DNA from: an uncultured Ruminococcus sp.
GTDB lineage: Bacteria; Bacillota; Clostridia; Oscillospirales; Ruminococcaceae
NCBI GenBank assembly: GCA_947589205.1
Contig: CANQCJ010000089.1
Span: 1 to 8,253 of the forward strand
Length of the DNA stretch: 8,253 nucleotides
Reading direction: 5' to 3'
Position numbers and translations under genes: made by a program. The notes under the pieces are model-generated. The model saw nothing but the letters and a program-made list of their open reading frames with translations. It was not told the DNA's origin and searched no databases. Every line of letters starts with the position of its first letter. The stretch's first letter is position 1. This document shows, in pieces, positions 5,156 to 8,253 of the stretch.

Positions 5156-7726
5156 TCACTCCTCTATGATATCATTTATAAGCTCCATAAGATCGTTTAT
5201 ATCAAACGGTTTAGCCACATGGGCGTTCATGCCGCTTTCAAGAGCCTGCTGTTTGTCCTCTTCAAACGCGTTCGCGGTCATTGCGACTATGGGTATGGAG
5301 GCAAGCTCCTTGTCGTCTAACGCGCGGATAGCTTTTGAAGCCTCATAGCCGTTCATGACCGGCATCTGAATATCCATAAGTATCAGCGAATAGAAGCCGT
5401 GCTCGGAATTTTTCACCTTTTCGACCGCTATGCTGCCGTTTTCGGCTTTGTCGATAATAAATCCGTTCGCGCTCAAAAGCTCCTCGGCGATCTCGCGGTT
5501 AAGCTCGTTGTCCTCGACAAGAAGCAGACGTTTTCCGGAAGATCCTTTCGCTTCCTCCTTCGCTTCGTTTTCCTCAGCGGAGGAAGCAAATTCCATAGCC
5601 GATGAAATAAGTATATCCCTAAGCTCGGAAAGGAATATAGGCTTGCTGCAAAACGCCGTAACTCCGGCATTTTTCGCTTCGTCCTCTATCTCCGTCCGGT
5701 CGTATGCGGTGATTAAGATTATCGGAGTATTTTCGCCGATAATAGAACGTATCTGACGGACGACCTCGAGTCCGTTAAGGTCGGGCAGCAGCCAATCTAT
5801 TATATAAACGTTGTAATCCTCGCCCATCTCATGCGCCTGCTTTGCGTGAAGCACCGCTTCTTTTCCGTGCAATACCCAGTCGGCGTTCATTCCTATCTGA
5901 CAGAGCATTTTTGTAACGCTGTCGCAGGTAACGAAGCTGTCGTCGGCAATAAGCGCGCGCAGACCCTTAAGCTCTTCAACGTGTTCGGCTTTTTTCGGCT
6001 CGGTCTGAAGCTTAAATTCAAGATCAATGATAAACTCCGTACCCTTGCCCTGTTCGGATTCAACGGTTATAGCTCCGCCCATAGTGTCAATGATATTTTT
6101 CGTTATCGCCATGCCGAGACCCGTACCCTGTATGCCGCTGGCGGTGGTGTTTCGCTCGCGCTCGAACGGTTCAAAAATATGCTCGATAAATTCCTTGCTC
6201 ATTCCTATGCCGGTGTCCTTGACCCGTATCTCATACGCGCCGCGACCGGCGGGCGCGCCCGGCTTCTGACGAACGGTGAGCGCGACCGTTCCGCCGTTCG
6301 GAGTAAATTTTATAGCGTTTGAAAGCAGATTGAGCAGCGCCTGATTTACATGGAGCTTGTCGCAGAAAATATCCTCGTCGATAACGTCTATGGTATCCAT
6401 GTAAAAATTAAGCTGCTTTGTCTGCATCTGCGGCTGTATTATATTTCGCATATCCCTGAAAATATCGGAAATGGAACAGGCCTTTTCTTCGATATTGAGC
6501 TTGCCCGATTCGATACGGCTCATATCGAGAACGTCGTTTACAAGAGAGAGCATATGATTTCCCGAGGAAAGTATTTTTCTTAAATACTCCTCGGTTTTTT
6601 CGCGGTCGTCAAGACAGGTCTGAACAAGCGTCGTATAACCGATTATCGCGTTCATAGGCGTTCTTATATCGTGGGACATATTTGAAAGGAAAATGCTCTT
6701 GGCGCGGTCGGCGGCTTCGGCTTTTCTGAGCTTTTCGGAAAGTACCGCCTGTTCTACCGCCCTTTGGGTCATCTGCTTTGAATTGTTTCTTACCCAAAGA
6801 TAAAATGAAAAAATGACCGCCGCCATAATTATTCCCAACAAAAGGCATATTTTACGGACAACGAAAACGCTTTCAAAAGCCACGCTTTCGGGTATCTCGA
6901 CGGCAATAGACCATTCGTTTATATCCATTGGGCTGTAATACATATAATCCCGGCCGGACGTTTTGCCTGTGCGGAAAACCGCATAATCCGTGCCGCGCGC
7001 AACGATATCGTCCGTACAGGCGGTCCAATCGAGCTTTCCCTTTGTCTCGCGCGGGTAATCGTAATCATTTATATTTCCAAGTCCCTCATGTGACGGGTAG
7101 GTGTCGAGAATAAAATCGCCGTTTCGGGTGTCGATTATATAAACGCTTGCCGAAGCGTCAAAAATGACCTGATTGTTGATGCTGTCCGGAAGCTCTCCCA
7201 AATCGGTAACGCCGTAAAGCAAGGCCGCCGTTTCGCCGTTTCGGATTATCGGCACAAAATGCCGCAGTATCGGAACGCCGGTAAAAATATTTTCGCTTCT
7301 TTCGGAAATATGCTCGCCGAGCGCGGCTTCTTTTTCAAAGGAAATTTCCTCGTCGGGGACTGTCTGCGTACCGCCGTCCGGAGACAGCAGCGTGTTGTCC
7401 GGCAAAAGTACGCGCACCTGCATGGTCTCCATAAGAATATCGTTGGTTTTCATTACCTGCGAAGCGGTATCTGTATTAAATTCATCGAGTCCAGAAAGCA
7501 TTTCGGCGGTAGCGTTAAGTATCTGACTGTCGCGCTTGATCTTTACCTCGACCTCTTCGGTAATGGTTTTTACGCACTCCTCCATGCGCCTGATAGCGCG
7601 CCTGCGCAGCGACATATCAATGCCGATATAAGCCGACGCCAGCAGTACGGCGATAACTATAATAACTATGCCGGTAGCCGTCAGGGTTTTATCATGGTCT
7701 TTCTTTTTATTTATTTTTAAGGACAT
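5156..7726 (-). CDS. Hybrid sensor histidine kinase with two receiver domains
   Basis: The protein has 856 residues. A membrane helix (14-36) and a second (287-312) flank an extracellular Cache-like sensor domain, with a helical start and motifs such as FILDTYPSHEGLGNI and INEWSIAVEIPESV. Then come HisKA with His352 in MSHDIRTPMN and HATPase_c (about 455-571) with the N box LLSNAIKF, DTGIGM and GTGLGM. Receiver 1 (589-707) has Asp595-596, phospho-acceptor Asp644, Thr673 and Lys695. Receiver 2 (732-853) has Glu738-Asp739, Asp796 minus 11 (Asp785), Thr817 and Lys839. All key residues are present. There is no HPt or DNA-binding output, so the final phosphate acceptor lies elsewhere. I chose ATG 7726 because GGGAG is 7 nt upstream. 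An in-frame ATG at 7759 has no RBS and sits at the predicted transcription start. The ligand is unknown. The gene is co-transcribed with the hydrolase. Confidence 0.93.
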   Translation of the reverse strand: MSLKINKKKDHDKTLTATGIVIIVIAVLLASAYIGIDMSLRRRAIRRMEECVKTITEEVEVKIKRDSQILNATAEMLSGLDEFNTDTASQVMKTNDILMETMQVRVLLPDNTLLSPDGGTQTVPDEEISFEKEAALGEHISERSENIFTGVPILRHFVPIIRNGETAALLYGVTDLGELPDSINNQVIFDASASVYIIDTRNGDFILDTYPSHEGLGNINDYDYPRETKGKLDWTACTDDIVARGTDYAVFRTGKTSGRDYMYYSPMDINEWSIAVEIPESVAFESVFVVRKICLLLGIIMAAVIFSFYLWVRNNSKQMTQRAVEQAVLSEKLRKAEAADRAKSIFLSNMSHDIRTPMNAIIGYTTLVQTCLDDREKTEEYLRKILSSGNHMLSLVNDVLDMSRIESGKLNIEEKACSISDIFRDMRNIIQPQMQTKQLNFYMDTIDVIDEDIFCDKLHVNQALLNLLSNAIKFTPNGGTVALTVRQKPGAPAGRGAYEIRVKDTGIGMSKEFIEHIFEPFERERNTTASGIQGTGLGMAITKNIIDTMGGAITVESEQGKGTEFIIDLEFKLQTEPKKAEHVEELKGLRALIADDSFVTCDSVTKMLCQIGMNADWVLHGKEAVLHAKQAHEMGEDYNVYIIDWLLPDLNGLEVVRQIRSIIGENTPIILITAYDRTEIEDEAKNAGVTAFCSKPIFLSELRDILISSAMEFASSAEENEAKEEAKGSSGKRLLLVEDNELNREIAEELLSANGFIIDKAENGSIAVEKVKNSEHGFYSLILMDIQMPVMNGYEASKAIRALDDKELASIPIVAMTANAFEEDKQQALESGMNAHVAKPFDINDLMELINDIIEE

Positions 7727-7764
7727 ATATGCTCTCCCTTTTTGATCAAATTTATCCATTATAT

Positions 7765-7793
7765 ATTATAACACATTTTTCACAGATTTGCAA
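7765..7793 (-). promoter_or_regulatory. Promoter of the kinase-hydrolase operon
   Basis: On the minus strand TTGCAA (7793-7788), a 17-nt spacer and a perfect TATAAT (7770-7765), with TGT in front as an extended -10. The start point would fall near 7758. That leaves a leader of about 32 nt before the ATG at 7726 and rules against the ATG at 7759. Confidence 0.8.
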
Positions 7794-7799
7794 TAGATC

Positions 7800-8110
7800 T
7801 CGCGTTTAATTTCCCGCCGTCTTAAAATACTGCGCGAAACGGGGCTTGTCGGCGAAAGGGGCTTTATGAAAACGCATAGCTCCCGTTTTGCCGGGCAGTT
7901 ATGGGTTAGCGCCGGCATTCTCCGGACGCCCGTAAATATTTTAGAGCTGATAAGCTCGGCGGACAGTACGTTCGCTTTTTGCACGCTGATAATTTTTACG
8001 GCTGCCGACAGCTCAACGCCGTGCGTTTTTTCCTGCAAAAACCGCAGTATTTGATATTTTTTCCAAAACCACACTTTCCATTTCCCGAAAGTCAACTTTG
8101 ACTTCCTAAT
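7800..8110. other. Unassigned stretch, possibly a gene remnant
   Basis: About 310 bp are noticeably more GC-rich than the true intergenic gaps nearby, as if once coding. A minus-strand frame (7766-8116, 116 codons) is open. However, it starts at a TTG without RBS or promoter, runs into the kinase promoter, and its translation (KYQILRFLQEKTHGVELSA and beyond) matches nothing I know. A plus-strand frame is open to a stop at 8055 but also lacks an RBS and recognisable motifs. A decayed gene is one explanation. A shifted but intact gene is not supported. No repeat or RNA gene was seen. Confidence 0.3.
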
Positions 8111-8126
8111 CGTCAAATTCGATTTA

Positions 8127-8155
8127 TTGAAATCCTTTGCACATTATTGTATAAT
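8127..8155 (+). promoter_or_regulatory. Strong rightward promoter at the right edge
   Basis: TTGAAA (8127-8132), a 17-nt spacer and a perfect TATAAT (8150-8155). The start point would be near 8162. No start codon with an RBS appears before the window ends, so the leader is at least 90 nt long. Confidence 0.75.
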
Positions 8156-8162
8156 TATATTA

Positions 8163-8187
8163 AGAACATTCTCTTAAAAAATGTTCT
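8163..8187. repeat. Inverted repeat at the transcription start
   Basis: AGAACATT (8163-8170) and AATGTTCT (8180-8187) form perfect 8-bp arms around a 9-nt spacer, starting at the predicted +1. The position fits a repressor operator or a 5' RNA hairpin. The arms do not match the GAAC-N4-GTTC spacing of the Gram-positive LexA box. Confidence 0.6.
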
Positions 8188-8193
8188 CGATGC

Positions 8194-8244
8194 AAACGCT
8201 TAAATTCTTGCTTTTTCACGCTTTTTTGCAGGTTTTAAGCGTTT
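8194..8244 (+). repeat. Long stem-loop in the leader at the right edge
   Basis: AAACGCTTAAA (8194-8204) pairs perfectly over 11 bp with TTTAAGCGTTT (8234-8244), enclosing a 29-nt pyrimidine-rich loop. It comes 6 nt after the first inverted repeat, within the same leader. It may be a cis-acting RNA element or a second protein site. I cannot assign it to a known riboswitch class. Confidence 0.55.
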
Positions 8245-8253
8245 AAAATATGT

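Noticed and set aside
5831..6322. 163-codon plus-strand frame inside the kinase
   Set aside because: It lies wholly opposite the HATPase/receiver region of a clearly functional kinase, with no motif or start signal.
7259..7720. 153-codon plus-strand frame opposite the kinase sensor domain
   Set aside because: It is antisense to the sensor domain, without RBS or recognisable product.
7727..7759. Upstream ATG of the kinase (11 extra residues)
   Set aside because: It has no RBS and coincides with the predicted transcription start; ATG 7726 has GGGAG at the right distance.
8163..8187. LexA/SOS box
   Set aside because: GAAC and GTTC are present but 15 nt apart, not the 4 nt of the Gram-positive SOS box.

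Overview
The window looks like chromosome from a low-to-medium GC Gram-positive anaerobe of the Clostridia, most likely Oscillospiraceae/Ruminococcus-like. This rests on strong AGGAGG-type ribosome binding sites, promoters close to TTGACA-17-TATAAT with TG extensions, a TTG start, a BspA-type leucine-rich-repeat protein, a DUF2441 protein and a Cache-domain hybrid kinase. The genus is inferred, not proven.

Left part (1-968): the 3' end of a flavodoxin-family gene runs off the left edge and is closed by a hairpin terminator. Next comes a small XRE-type regulator with its own extended -10 promoter. A perfect 10+10 bp palindrome lies upstream of that promoter. The regulator ends at a hairpin flanked by an A-tract and a T-tract, which can stop transcription from both sides.

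Middle (979-4070): a leftward two-gene operon encodes a lipoprotein-like protein ending in a cyclophilin-like domain, then a BspA-type LRR protein. The LRR gene carries a one-base deletion that throws its last third out of frame. A nearly consensus promoter drives this pair. Facing away from it, a second near-perfect promoter drives a rightward 162-residue protein of unknown function. After that come a 10-codon ORF with an excellent Shine-Dalgarno sequence and a DUF2441 protein. A second two-way terminator separates this group from the next convergent operon.

Right part (4070-7800): a leftward operon encodes a membrane-bound hybrid sensor histidine kinase (Cache-like sensor, HisKA, HATPase, two receiver domains) followed 6 nt later by a membrane-anchored alpha/beta hydrolase with a TTG start. 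The spacing suggests translational coupling, so the two may act in one signalling or envelope response. No HPt protein or DNA-binding output regulator for the phosphorelay is present in the window.

Far right (7800-8253): about 300 bp of unexplained sequence with coding-like composition but no credible gene, then a strong rightward promoter. Its leader holds two consecutive inverted repeats and leaves the window before any start codon.

Nothing here is a clear mobile element, CRISPR array, tRNA or rRNA. The least ordinary points are the disrupted LRR gene, the internal start in the lipoprotein gene, the 10-codon ORF, the regulator palindrome and the structured leader at the right edge.
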